DNA of 64,000 nt from JAENVU01 sp031362155 (GCA_031362155.1 JANLRZ010000109.1:3816-67815), one strand, 5' to 3'. Shown: positions 43,077 to 51,824, counted from the first letter of the stretch. Numbers and translations are program-made. Notes: generated from the sequence alone by a model not told the origin.

Positions 43077-44374
43077 ACGCACGGGACGGGGCCATCGTGT
43101 CCGGCGTTGCAGTGTTGTTCGTCTTCTCGATCTTCTTGGCGGCAGCCGAGACCGCGTTCACGCGCATGAGTCGCATTCGCGCGCTGTCACTCGACGAAGA
43201 GGGCCGAAAGGGCGCGCACCGACTCGCGCAGATGTTGGAGCGCCCCGAGCGGACACTCAATGTCCTGTTGCTCCTGGTCCTGGTCTGTCAGATGACCAGC
43301 GCGTCGTTGCTGGGTGTGGTGCTCGAAGGGCAGTTCGGAAGCGCCGGACTCGTCTTCGGATTGGTGCTTCAGATCGTCGTGTACTTCGTCATTGGAGAAG
43401 TGGCGCCGAAGACGTTCGCCATCCAGCATTCGGAGCGCACCGCGTTGCGCCTCTCGCCGTTCCTCTGGGCGATCTCCAACTTCTGGCCCCTGCGGATGAT
43501 CTCCACCGGACTCATCGGCATGGCCAACGTGCTCCTGCCGGGGAAGGGTCTCAAAGAGGGCCCCTTCGTCACCGAGGAAGACCTCCGCACCATGGCAGAC
43601 GTCGCCGCCGACGAAGACGCGATCGAACGCGAAGAGCGCCGACTGATTCATTCGATCTTCGAGTTCGGCGACACCGTGGTGCGCGAAGTGATGTTGCCGC
43701 GCCCCGATATGATTGCCGTCGAAGCCGATGCATCGATGGAAGAAGCGATCACGCAAGCGATCGACGCCGGGTACTCGCGGATCCCGTGTTACGAGGACTC
43801 CACCGACAACATCATCGGGCTGGTGTATCTCAAGGACCTGGTCCAGCAGGCGAGGTCGGGCGCGGGCGAGCAGTCGGTGCGGACGGTGGTTCGTGGCGCG
43901 GTGTTCGTGCCCGAGTCCAAGCGGCTCACCGAACTATTACGCGAGATGCAGACCGACAAGTTCCACATGGCGATCGTCGTCGACGAGTACGGCGGCACCG
44001 CAGGGTTGGTGACGCTCGAAGACCTGCTGGAGGAGATCGTCGGTGACATCTCGGACGAATTCGATGCCGAGGAACCTGGCGTGGAGGAACTCCCCGGCGG
44101 TGGCATCCGGGCGCCCGGTCGGACGCCGATCGACGACGTGAGCGAAGCGCTCGGTCGCGAACTGCCCGACGCCGAGTGGGACACCGTGGGTGGGCTGGTG
44201 TTCAACCTGCTCGGCCACGTTCCCGACGCGGGCGAGACCGTCCGTTTCCAGGGTTTGGAGTTCCGGACGGAACGAGTCGAAGGCCGCCGGATTGTCTCGG
44301 TCGTGATCATGCCGGTCGAAGCGGAACCATCCGACGCTGGCGACGCGGACGCGACGACTGCGGTCGAGTCGTGA
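43073..44374 (+). CDS. CorC/HlyC-type CNNM-CBS membrane protein, apparent CTG start
   Basis: Membrane protein with an N-terminal DUF21 (CNNM) domain with several transmembrane helices (about 1-160, including FLAAAETAFTRMSRIRAL), two CBS domains (about 200-320, including MLPRPDMIAVEAD and VVDEYGGTAGLVTLEDLLEE) and a CorC_HlyC domain (about 340-415). It is probably linked to Mg or Co ion transport. The chosen start is CTG at 43073: AGGAGGG (43060-43066) lies six bases upstream and the codon overlaps the ybeY stop as CTGA. It gives a full-length first helix; the GTG at 43097 would leave only about a dozen residues before AAAET. Length 433 residues. Confidence 0.88.
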   Translation: MNARDGAIVSGVAVLFVFSIFLAAAETAFTRMSRIRALSLDEEGRKGAHRLAQMLERPERTLNVLLLLVLVCQMTSASLLGVVLEGQFGSAGLVFGLVLQIVVYFVIGEVAPKTFAIQHSERTALRLSPFLWAISNFWPLRMISTGLIGMANVLLPGKGLKEGPFVTEEDLRTMADVAADEDAIEREERRLIHSIFEFGDTVVREVMLPRPDMIAVEADASMEEAITQAIDAGYSRIPCYEDSTDNIIGLVYLKDLVQQARSGAGEQSVRTVVRGAVFVPESKRLTELLREMQTDKFHMAIVVDEYGGTAGLVTLEDLLEEIVGDISDEFDAEEPGVEELPGGGIRAPGRTPIDDVSEALGRELPDAEWDTVGGLVFNLLGHVPDAGETVRFQGLEFRTERVEGRRIVSVVIMPVEAEPSDAGDADATTAVES

Positions 44375-45324
44375 ACAGCCCGAGCGGTTTCCGATCCGGC
44401 TTCGTCTCGCTGGTCGGCCGGCCCAACGTCGGCAAGTCGACGTTGGTCAATCAACTCGTCGGCACCAAGGTGTCGATCGTGTCGAACAAGCCCCAGACGA
44501 CCCGCACCCAGATTCGGGGAGTGCGCACCACCCCTGAATCGCAGATCATCCTGCTCGACACGCCGGGGATTCATCGCCCCCGAACCTTGTTGGGGGAGCG
44601 GTGCAACGAACGGTCGGTGCAGACGCTAGGTGAGGTCGATGCCGTGTGCCTGCTCGTCGAAGCGAACGCTCCGATCGGGCCCGGTGACCGCTTCATCGCG
44701 GAACTGGTGAAACGCACGAAGACGCCGAAGATCCTGGTGGTGAACAAGATGGACATCGCGAGCCATGAGGAGATCGGTGGGCAACTCGCGAAAGCCGGCG
44801 TCGAGTTCGGTGAGTTCGACGCGTACGTGCCCGTGTCGGCCAAAACCGGCGCCGGTATCGACGCGCTCCTCGGCGAGATCCTCCCGCGATTGCCCGAAGG
44901 CCCGCTCTACTACCCCGACGGGGTGGTGTCCGATCAACCGGAGACCACCATCGTCGCGGAGTTGCTGCGCGAGAAGCTCTTGGCCGTGGCGCGCGAGGAA
45001 CTGCCGCACTCGATCATGGTCACCGCGGATTGGCTCGACGATGACGATGAGCCCGAGCCCGGTGAGCCTGCAGTCGGTGAAGAAGGTGCGAATTCGGAGG
45101 AATCGGACCCGATCCTGCGGTATCGGGCGGTGGTGAGAGTGGAACGTGACTCCCAGAAGGGGATCGTGATCGGTAAGGGCGGTGCGGTGATCCGAGACGC
45201 CGGAACCGCCGCGCGCCACGAACTCGAGCGGCTCTTCGGCGCCAAGGTGTACCTCGAGACCACGGTCAAGGTCGACAAGGAATGGCAGCGGCGGGCTCAC
45301 GCCCTCGACCGGCTCGGGCTCTGA
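44371..45324 (+). CDS. era: Era GTPase
   Basis: GTPase that binds the 3' end of 16S rRNA during 30S maturation; 317 residues. G1 is GRPNVGKS, G3 is DTPGI, G4 is NKMD, and the KH domain has IGKGGAVIRDAG. An acidic insertion (about 228-252, DDDDEPEPGEPAVGEEG) sits between the G domain and the KH core strands; I do not recall it as standard. The start is GTG overlapping the upstream stop (GTGA). It ends the phoH-ybeY-corC-era unit, all of it serving RNA and ribosome maturation apart from corC. Confidence 0.95.
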   Translation: MNSPSGFRSGFVSLVGRPNVGKSTLVNQLVGTKVSIVSNKPQTTRTQIRGVRTTPESQIILLDTPGIHRPRTLLGERCNERSVQTLGEVDAVCLLVEANAPIGPGDRFIAELVKRTKTPKILVVNKMDIASHEEIGGQLAKAGVEFGEFDAYVPVSAKTGAGIDALLGEILPRLPEGPLYYPDGVVSDQPETTIVAELLREKLLAVAREELPHSIMVTADWLDDDDEPEPGEPAVGEEGANSEESDPILRYRAVVRVERDSQKGIVIGKGGAVIRDAGTAARHELERLFGAKVYLETTVKVDKEWQRRAHALDRLGL

Positions 45325-45430
45325 TCCCGGGTCCGTGTCCGGTCCCGCGCCCGTTGGGCGTGGACGGAGAGGTCGGGAGTTCCGTGCCCTTGGTCACGCG
45401 TTGAGTTGCTTCGCGCGAATCGACCGGGGA

Positions 45431-45436
45431 TAGAGT
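45431..45436 (+). promoter_or_regulatory. -10 element of the cytochrome oxidase locus
   Basis: TAGAGT, nine bases before the GTG at 45446. TTGCTT (45406-45411) lies 19 bases upstream as a possible -35. Confidence 0.5.
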
Positions 45437-45445
45437 CGCTCGCAC

Positions 45446-46684
45446 GTGGCCGGGGACGGATTCGGGGGTTCGGGCTCTCGGACCGGTTCGCGTGGGGACG
45501 ACGGTATGACCCAATCGAAGAGTCGCATCGCCAGTCGCATCACGGCACCGCTCACGGTCGTCGGTCTCGCGGTCCTGCTCGGTGCGTGTAGCAACAGCAA
45601 CGGACAGAACTCGCTGGAGCCCAAAGGCCCCGCCGCCGAGAAGATCGACAACCTGTTCATCCCGATTCTCATGGTTGCGATCGTCATCGGCGTGTTGGTG
45701 GTCGGGGCGACCGTCTTCATCGCCATCCGGTTCCGTCAACGCGACGGCCAGCCCGGGAACCCGAAGCAGATCCACGGCCACACTGCGCTCGAGATCGGCT
45801 GGACCATCGTCCCGGCCTTGATCCTCGCGGTGGTTGCGGTGCCGACCGTCGCGACCATCTGGGATCTCGCCGAGCGTCCGACCGGCCCCAAGGTGTTGAA
45901 GGTCGAGGTCACCGGCCAACAGTGGTGGTGGAGCTTCCAACTGTCCGAGCAGCGCCTCGTCCCGAAGCCGGCTCCGTTGCCCGACACCACGACGAGCAGC
46001 ACTTCGAGCCCGGAGAAGCCCTCGAAAGTGGTGTTCGTCACGAGCACCGAGCTGCACATTCCGGTGAACACGAAGGTTGATCTGGCGTTGAACTCGTCGT
46101 TCCAGGACGTGATCCACTCATTCTGGGTCCCCGAGCTCGCAGGCAAGAAGGACGTCATGCCGGCGCGGACCAACCGCCTCACGATCGAGGCGTCCAAGCC
46201 CGGCACGTACTTGGGTGCCTGTGCCGAGTTCTGCGGCCTGTCACACGCCCGGATGCGATTCCGGGTGATCGCCGAACCGATGGCCGACTGGATCAAGTGG
46301 CGAGACAAGATGTCGGGCCCTCCGGCCCAGGCCATCACCCCCGAGATCGAGAAGCTCGTCTCGGAGACCTACCTCTGCACGAACTGTCACGTCTTCGACG
46401 ACACGACGGCGTCGCCGTACGGTCCGAACCTCACCCACTTCGCCGATCGGTCGACGTTCGCCGGCGGGAGCTACGAGACCAACCCCAAGAACTTGCGCCG
46501 TTGGCTCCTGGACGCCCCGTCGATGGTGGAGATGCCGTCGAAGGACTGCCGGATCCAGCCGCCGCCTCCGAACGTCATCTGTCGAGGTATGCCGTCGTTC
46601 ACCAAGAACACGCCGCCCGGACAAAAGACGATGACCGAGGCAGACGCCAATACCCTCGTTCAGTTCCTCATTGGGGAGAAATAG
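45446..46684 (+). CDS. ctaC: Cytochrome c oxidase subunit II with fused haem c domain
   Basis: Carries the CuA centre that receives electrons for the aa3-type terminal oxidase. It is a lipoprotein (LLGAC, Cys48 from this start) with two transmembrane helices (about 70-90 and 110-130). The CuA motif is C259-x3-C263-x3-H267-x2-M270 in CAEFCGLSHARM. A C-terminal cytochrome c domain has CTNCH (C311-H315), so electrons can pass internally. The GTG at 45446 follows TAGAGT by nine bases; an ATG at 45506 gives a shorter but complete signal peptide and is a fair alternative. First gene of ctaC-D-E-F-G. Confidence 0.94.
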   Translation: MAGDGFGGSGSRTGSRGDDGMTQSKSRIASRITAPLTVVGLAVLLGACSNSNGQNSLEPKGPAAEKIDNLFIPILMVAIVIGVLVVGATVFIAIRFRQRDGQPGNPKQIHGHTALEIGWTIVPALILAVVAVPTVATIWDLAERPTGPKVLKVEVTGQQWWWSFQLSEQRLVPKPAPLPDTTTSSTSSPEKPSKVVFVTSTELHIPVNTKVDLALNSSFQDVIHSFWVPELAGKKDVMPARTNRLTIEASKPGTYLGACAEFCGLSHARMRFRVIAEPMADWIKWRDKMSGPPAQAITPEIEKLVSETYLCTNCHVFDDTTASPYGPNLTHFADRSTFAGGSYETNPKNLRRWLLDAPSMVEMPSKDCRIQPPPPNVICRGMPSFTKNTPPGQKTMTEADANTLVQFLIGEK

Positions 46685-46709
46685 TGGGACCGAGTCAAGG
46701 AGCACGCCG

Positions 46710-48599
46710 ATGACCGCGGTTCCAGCACCCCTGGCGCCACCTCGTGGCATCTTGCGGCGGCCGAAGTCCACGACGGGCTTCTGGTCCTGGTGGACCACGG
46801 TCGACCACAAGAAGATCGGAATCCTCTACGCCGGCCTCGCGTTGTTGTTCTTCTTGGTTGCCGGCATCGAGGCGCTCCTGATCCGCGTGCAACTCGCGGG
46901 GCCGAACGGCACGCTGTTGACCGCGAATCAGTACAACACGCTGTTCACGATGCACGGCACGACCATGGTCTTCCTGGTCGGTATGCCGCTCGCGACCGCG
47001 TTCGGCAACTACCTCATTCCGTTGCAGATCGGGGCGCGCGACGTTGCGTTCCCCCGACTCAACATGTTCGGGTTCTGGGTGTTCGCCGTCGGCGGCATCT
47101 TCATCTACTCCGGCTTCGTGTTGGGCGGCGCGCCGAACGGCGGGTGGTTCGGCTACACCCCACTCACGTCTGCACCGCTGACCTCGGGTGCACTCCCAGG
47201 CCACGGACCGGATTTCTGGGCCGTCGGTCTCGTCATGCTCGGTATCGGTTCGGTGGCGTCGGGGGTGAACTTCGTTGTCACGATCCTCAACATGCGCGCC
47301 CCCGGCATGACGCTCATGCGGATGCCTGTGTTCGTCTGGATGATGCTCGTCGTTGCGTTCCTCACCGTGTTCGCGATGCCGGCGGTGACCGCAGCCCTGA
47401 TCATGGTCTTTTTCGACCGGAACTTCTCCACGAACTTCTTCGTGGCGAGCGCAGGTGGTGACCCGCTGCTGTATCAGCACCTCTTCTGGCTCTTCGGCCA
47501 TCCCGAGGTGTACATCCTGATCTTGCCGGGCATGGGCATCGTCTCCGAGACGCTGCCGGTCTTCGCCCGCAAGCCGCTCTTCGGCCGATCGGTCGTCATC
47601 TTCTCGGGGATCGCGATCGGGTTCCTCGGCTGGGGCGTGTGGGCCCACCACATGTTTGCCACCGGCCTCGGCCCGGTCGCAACCACCGCGTTCAGCCTGG
47701 CCACGATGTTGATCGCCATTCCGACCGGCGTGAAGATCTTCAACTGGATGGGCACCGTGTGGGGGGGGTCGCTGAAGCTGAACTCTCCGATGCTGTTCTC
47801 CCTCGGGTTCATCGCCATGTTCACCATCGGTGGACTCTCCGGCGTGACCCACTCGATCGTCCCCGCCGACACCCAACAGACCGACACGTACTACGTGGTG
47901 GCGCACTTCCACTACGTGTTGTTCGGTGGCTTGGTCTTCGCCATCTTCGGTGGGTTCTATTACTGGTGGCCGAAGGTCTTCGGGCGTCTCCTCGATGACC
48001 GACTCGGCAAGTTGAACTTCTGGTTGATGCTCATCGGGTTCAACCTCACGTTCTTCCCGATGCACATCCTCGGGTTGCAGGGCCAACCACGGCGTACTTA
48101 CACCTACCCGTCGAACATGGGGTGGGACACGATGAACCTGATGGCCACCGTCGGTGGCTTCGTCATCGCCTTGTCGGTCCTCGTGTTCCTGGTCAACGTC
48201 ATGAAGACCGCTCGCAATGGCGAGGTTGCCGGCGCCGACCCCTGGGACGGCCGCACGCTCGAGTGGTCGATTCCGTCGCCCACGCCCGAGTACAACTTCG
48301 CGGAGATTCCCCAGGTGCACGCGGCCGATGACTTCTGGCACCGCAAGTACACCGAAGACGAAGAAGGCCGCTTGGTGCGCCTGCCCGCGGGTGGGTCCGA
48401 TGATGGCGCCCAGCCCGGAGACGGCCACGGCATCCACCTCCCGTCGCCGTCGTTCTTCCCGCTGGTCTTGGCCCTCGGCCTACTCACCTTGGGGTACGCC
48501 GCGGTGTTCAAGAGCCCGTGGATCGCGATTCCGGGAGTGATCGTGCTCATGTTCGGTATCTACGCCTGGACCATCGAGCCCGGCACGGCGGAGGACTGA
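46710..48599 (+). CDS. ctaD: Cytochrome c oxidase subunit I
   Basis: 629 residues, twelve or more transmembrane helices, holding haem a and the haem a3-CuB centre. The motifs are in order: TMHGTTMVFLVGMPL (haem ligand), HLFWLFGHPEVYILILPGMG (CuB histidine, cross-linked tyrosine region), WAHHMFATG, and VAHFHYVLFGG (two late histidines). The K-channel landmark HPEVY is intact. The hydrophilic C-terminal extension (about 535-590) precedes a last hydrophobic pair of helices. The ATG has AAGGAG seven bases upstream. Confidence 0.97.
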   Translation: MTAVPAPLAPPRGILRRPKSTTGFWSWWTTVDHKKIGILYAGLALLFFLVAGIEALLIRVQLAGPNGTLLTANQYNTLFTMHGTTMVFLVGMPLATAFGNYLIPLQIGARDVAFPRLNMFGFWVFAVGGIFIYSGFVLGGAPNGGWFGYTPLTSAPLTSGALPGHGPDFWAVGLVMLGIGSVASGVNFVVTILNMRAPGMTLMRMPVFVWMMLVVAFLTVFAMPAVTAALIMVFFDRNFSTNFFVASAGGDPLLYQHLFWLFGHPEVYILILPGMGIVSETLPVFARKPLFGRSVVIFSGIAIGFLGWGVWAHHMFATGLGPVATTAFSLATMLIAIPTGVKIFNWMGTVWGGSLKLNSPMLFSLGFIAMFTIGGLSGVTHSIVPADTQQTDTYYVVAHFHYVLFGGLVFAIFGGFYYWWPKVFGRLLDDRLGKLNFWLMLIGFNLTFFPMHILGLQGQPRRTYTYPSNMGWDTMNLMATVGGFVIALSVLVFLVNVMKTARNGEVAGADPWDGRTLEWSIPSPTPEYNFAEIPQVHAADDFWHRKYTEDEEGRLVRLPAGGSDDGAQPGDGHGIHLPSPSFFPLVLALGLLTLGYAAVFKSPWIAIPGVIVLMFGIYAWTIEPGTAED

Positions 48600-48602
48600 T
48601 CG

Positions 48603-49241
48603 ATGGCTCAAGCAACTGTCCCCGCTCCGCTGCCCGAGGCGGGTTCCGAAGACCACGGCCACGCCCACGGGCACGCCGACACGAACACCGGCACGACCAA
48701 CACGAAGTTGGCGATGTGGGTGTTCCTCTCGTCCGAGTGCATCTTCTTCGGTGCCTTCATCTCCACGTACCTGCTGTACCGGGGTCGGAGCGCCAAGGGC
48801 ACGCCGACCCCCAAGGACGTGTACAACATCCCGTTCACGTCGGTGACGTCGTTCATCCTGCTGATGAGTTCGCTGACGATGGTGTTGGCCCTCGCCGCCA
48901 TCCAACGCGGCGACCACCGTCGGTTCCGGGTCTGGATCATTGCGACCGCGCTCTTCGGGGTGACCTTCATCGGCGGTCAGATCTACGAGTTCACCGAGTT
49001 CTACCGCGAAGGTCTCGCACTGAAGACGAGCGTCTTTGGTTCCAGCTTCTTCGTCCTCACCGGTCTGCACGGCATGCACGTGACCGTCGGCATCATCTGG
49101 TTGCTGTCGCTCTGGGGCCTGTCGATGCAGAACCGGCTGCACGTCCAGGATGCCGAGAAGGTGGAGATCGCCGGGTTGTACTGGCACTTCGTCGACATCG
49201 TCTGGATCATCATCTTCACCGTCATCTACCTCATCCCGTAG
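48603..49241 (+). CDS. ctaE: Cytochrome c oxidase subunit III
   Basis: 212 residues with five predicted helices. Typical segments are MWVFLSSECIFFGAFISTYL near residue 40, GSSFFVLTGLHGMHVTVGIIW and GLYWHFVDIVWIIIFTVIYL. The N-terminus is His-rich (DHGHAHGHADT), a feature often seen in this subunit and possibly metal-binding. It lies three bases after ctaD. Confidence 0.95.
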   Translation: MAQATVPAPLPEAGSEDHGHAHGHADTNTGTTNTKLAMWVFLSSECIFFGAFISTYLLYRGRSAKGTPTPKDVYNIPFTSVTSFILLMSSLTMVLALAAIQRGDHRRFRVWIIATALFGVTFIGGQIYEFTEFYREGLALKTSVFGSSFFVLTGLHGMHVTVGIIWLLSLWGLSMQNRLHVQDAEKVEIAGLYWHFVDIVWIIIFTVIYLIP

Positions 49242-49254
49242 GCGGACCAACGAC

Positions 49255-49620
49255 ATGAGTGACGAAACCGCAGTCGTCGACGACCCGGAGCTTCTGCCCG
49301 GGCCCGACCACCAACTGGCCATGCTGCCGGGTGAGGTGCGTCCTCACCCGTCGCCGTTCCAGTACGTGATGATCGCCGTGATCCTTTGCGTGATCACGGC
49401 CCTCGAAGTCGGCATGTACTACATCGAGGAAGACGTCCCTCGCGGGCTCTACATCGCGATCCTGTTGACTATGGCGCTCGTGAAGTTCGCCACGGTCGTG
49501 AGTTGGTACATGCACCTGCGCACGGACCGGCCGATCTTCCGGCGGTTCTTCATCGTTGGGTTCATCGGCGCGATCCTGCTGTACACGATCGTGTTGGCGA
49601 CCCTCCACGTCTTCGAATAG
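49255..49620 (+). CDS. ctaF: Cytochrome c oxidase subunit IV (small membrane subunit)
   Basis: 121 residues with three hydrophobic segments (about 35-55, 62-80, 95-118), including VVSWYMHLRTDRPIFRRFF, the signature of the prokaryotic subunit IV family. The ATG at 49255 lies 13 bases after ctaE and is the sensible start; the frame is open upstream but inside ctaE. It is small, hydrophobic and probably stabilises the complex. Confidence 0.88.
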   Translation: MSDETAVVDDPELLPGPDHQLAMLPGEVRPHPSPFQYVMIAVILCVITALEVGMYYIEEDVPRGLYIAILLTMALVKFATVVSWYMHLRTDRPIFRRFFIVGFIGAILLYTIVLATLHVFE

Positions 49621-49628
49621 TCCTCGCA

Positions 49629-50477
49629 TTGATCGCGGCATCCATCCCGGCGTTCTCTCCCCACCCGGATGTGCTCCTGGTGGTGGCGCTGATCGTCGTC
49701 GGATACGAGACGGCACTGACCCGCCTCGGGCCGGTGCTGGCGCCGGCGGGTACCGCGATCGTCACTCGAACTCAGCACGTGTGCTTCGCCCTGGGCGCGT
49801 TCACCATCCTGCTGGCGTCGTACTGGCCGATCCATGACCTCGCCGAGGGGTACATGTACAGCGTGCACATGGTCCAGCACCTCCTGTACACCATGGTCGC
49901 GGCGCCCCTGCTCTTGCTCGGGACCCCGGCCTGGTTGGCTCGCTGGATCCTGTCGCCCCGGTGGTTGTTCCTGACCGTTCGGAACCTTTCGAAGTTCGTT
50001 CCCGCCATCGTCACGTTCAACCTCATCATCGTGCTGACTCATTGGCCGGCGTTCGTGGATTTCACACTGCGGTCGGCCCTCGCGCACTTCCTGGCCCACA
50101 CCCTCCTCCTGGCCTCGGCATTCTTGATCTGGATGCCGATTCTCTCGCCGGTCCCCGAGATCCCGCGCCTGAGCCCGATCGGGCGCATGGTCTTCCTGTT
50201 CCTACAAACGATCGTGCCGACGATCCCGGCCTCGTTTCTCACTTTTGGGCAGCACCCCCTGTATCGTCGGTACGAGTCACTCCCGAAGTTGTGGGATATC
50301 TCGGCGCTGGACGACCAGCTCACCGCCGGGCTGATCATGAAGATCGGTGCGGGGATGCTGCTGATGACGCTCATCGCCGTGATCTTCTTCCGCTGGGTTG
50401 CGACTGAAGAAGCGGCGCCGCGGATCGAGTCCCTGGGATTCGAACCAACGAACCACCTCACGGAGGTCAAGGCATGA
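49629..50477 (+). CDS. ctaG: Cytochrome oxidase assembly factor CtaG-like protein
   Basis: Caa3-type CtaG family; about 282 residues with six or seven transmembrane helices. Landmarks are YMYSVHMVQHLLYTMVAAPL, with the His pair implicated in copper delivery, PAIVTFNLIIVLTHWPAFVD, and FLAHTLLLASAFLIWMPIL. It helps insert copper into subunit I. The start is uncertain: there is no ATG or GTG early in the frame. I chose TTG at 49629, eight bases after ctaF, which leaves a complete first helix. Its 3' end holds GGAGG and an ATGA overlap for a 31-codon frame. Confidence 0.8.
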   Translation: MIAASIPAFSPHPDVLLVVALIVVGYETALTRLGPVLAPAGTAIVTRTQHVCFALGAFTILLASYWPIHDLAEGYMYSVHMVQHLLYTMVAAPLLLLGTPAWLARWILSPRWLFLTVRNLSKFVPAIVTFNLIIVLTHWPAFVDFTLRSALAHFLAHTLLLASAFLIWMPILSPVPEIPRLSPIGRMVFLFLQTIVPTIPASFLTFGQHPLYRRYESLPKLWDISALDDQLTAGLIMKIGAGMLLMTLIAVIFFRWVATEEAAPRIESLGFEPTNHLTEVKA

Positions 50478-50569
50478 GCGAAGCGGCACAGTCAATCCGA
50501 GGTGGCCGTTCCGGCCGCGAAGCGGGGCCCGTCCGGCCCGCTCCGCAGGAGCAAGAGGACAGAGCATGA
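50474..50569 (+). CDS. 31-residue coupled small reading frame between ctaG and a cupredoxin gene
   Basis: An ATG at 50474 overlaps the ctaG stop (ATGA) and has GGAGG exactly seven bases upstream. The frame runs 31 codons and ends in a TGA that overlaps the next gene's ATG (again ATGA). The product is hydrophilic and Arg/Pro/Glu-rich (GGRSGREAGPVRPAPQEQED) with no recognisable family. Both junctions look like standard translational coupling in this genome, so it is probably translated, either as a small protein or only to carry ribosomes from ctaG to the cupredoxin gene. Confidence 0.55.
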   Translation: MSEAAQSIRGGRSGREAGPVRPAPQEQEDRA

Positions 50570-51426
50570 GCGAAGAGTCCGACGAGACTCCGGAGTCGAC
50601 CGAGGGGTCGGACGCGTCCACCACCGTGGCGGTTATGGACCGACCCGGTGAGTTGGCTGAGGTGCGCGAGCAGGAACTGGCGCGGGTCGAACTGCGCAAG
50701 GACCGCGTGTGGTTGCCGTTCCTGATTCCCGTCGGTGCGATCCTCGCGGTTGCGCTGTTCGCGATCAACCTCTCGCGCCTCTTCCTTGCGGCCTCGGAAG
50801 GTGGCAAGAGCCCCGCGGTCGTGATCGCAACGGTGATCACACTGGCGATCCTGATCGGTGCGACGATCGTCGCCGCGATTCCGAATCTGCGAACGTCGTC
50901 GCTGGTCCTGACCGTCTGCGGCATCGCCGCCGCGGTGTCGTTGGCGGGTTCGTTGGTACTCGGCGCCGGCGAGAGCAAAGAGGAAGCCGTCGCGGAGCCC
51001 CAGGGCGAGGCGATCAACACCCTCGAGGTGGATGCGCAGGCGAACTTGAAGTTCCAAGCCACCAACTTCGATGCGCCGGCCGGTGTCAACCTGATCAAGT
51101 ACGTCGACAAGGGCGGCTCCCACACCCTGTTGTTCGTCGAGTCCGAGTTTTCCTACGTGAACCTGGTCGTTCCGGGCGGGCCGTTCGAGTCCAAGGTCGA
51201 TCTGGTCAAGGGCAAGAAGTACACGATCTACTGCAGCGTTCCCGGGCACCGACAGGCGGGTATGGAAGCGACGATCACCGTGGGTGATGCGCCGACAACC
51301 CCCACGCCTGAGGCCGGCACGGCCACCCCGACCACCGTGATCCCCGGTGCCACCCCGTCGACGGCCCCGTCGGGTGCGTCCGAGGTCGATCCGGCCGCGC
51401 AGTCCGGCAACGAGCTCGGGAACTGA
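50566..51426 (+). CDS. Membrane-anchored cupredoxin
   Basis: 286 residues. A soluble acidic N-terminus is followed by about three transmembrane segments (about 50-70, 84-106, 115-135), then an extracytoplasmic cupredoxin domain with the type-1 copper set C223-x4-H228-x4-M233 in YCSVPGHRQAGM. A Thr/Pro/Ala-rich tail (about 243-286) ends the protein. It could donate electrons to the oxidase or handle copper for CuA assembly. AGAGGAC precedes the ATG, which overlaps the stop of the small frame upstream. Confidence 0.88.
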   Translation: MSEESDETPESTEGSDASTTVAVMDRPGELAEVREQELARVELRKDRVWLPFLIPVGAILAVALFAINLSRLFLAASEGGKSPAVVIATVITLAILIGATIVAAIPNLRTSSLVLTVCGIAAAVSLAGSLVLGAGESKEEAVAEPQGEAINTLEVDAQANLKFQATNFDAPAGVNLIKYVDKGGSHTLLFVESEFSYVNLVVPGGPFESKVDLVKGKKYTIYCSVPGHRQAGMEATITVGDAPTTPTPEAGTATPTTVIPGATPSTAPSGASEVDPAAQSGNELGN

Positions 51427-51428
51427 TC

Positions 51429-51803
51429 GTGACCCGTCGAGCCGGTGTACTCGCGTGTGGCGCACTCACAGTCGTGTTGCTCGCGGCGTGCGGGAGCGAT
51501 TCGGTCGCGCCCTATTCCCAGCCGACCGGCCCCGCGGTGAAGACACTCGCCGTCGAGGCCGAGAACTTTGCGTTCATTCCCGACACGCTCACCTCACCGG
51601 CAGGAATCGTTCAGGTCGATCTGACGAGCACCGCCGGGCTTCACAACTTCGTGCTCGAAGGGGTGCCACAGTTCCAGGTCGAGGCGACCAGCGGAAGCTC
51701 GTCGTCGGGCAAGGTCAAACTCAAGCCCGGGAAGTACACCTTCTATTGCAACATCGCCGGGCATCGCGCCCAGGGGATGGAGGGAATCCTCACCGTCAAG
51801 TGA
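51429..51803 (+). CDS. Cupredoxin lipoprotein
   Basis: 124 residues. The signal peptide ends in LLAAC, a lipobox. A single cupredoxin domain has the early histidine in GLHNFVLEG and C107-x4-H112-x4-M117 in YCNIAGHRAQGM, a complete type-1 copper site. It starts with GTG two bases after the previous cupredoxin, and the two may be a duplicated pair. An electron carrier or copper shuttle for the adjacent oxidase is the natural inference. Confidence 0.88.
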   Translation: MTRRAGVLACGALTVVLLAACGSDSVAPYSQPTGPAVKTLAVEAENFAFIPDTLTSPAGIVQVDLTSTAGLHNFVLEGVPQFQVEATSGSSSSGKVKLKPGKYTFYCNIAGHRAQGMEGILTVK

Positions 51804-51811
51804 CGGCCCGC

Positions 51812-51817
51812 TAGCTT
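51812..51817 (+). promoter_or_regulatory. -10 element of uppS (leaderless)
   Basis: TAGCTT, seven bases before the GTG at 51825. Confidence 0.5.
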
Positions 51818-51824
51818 GCCCGCA

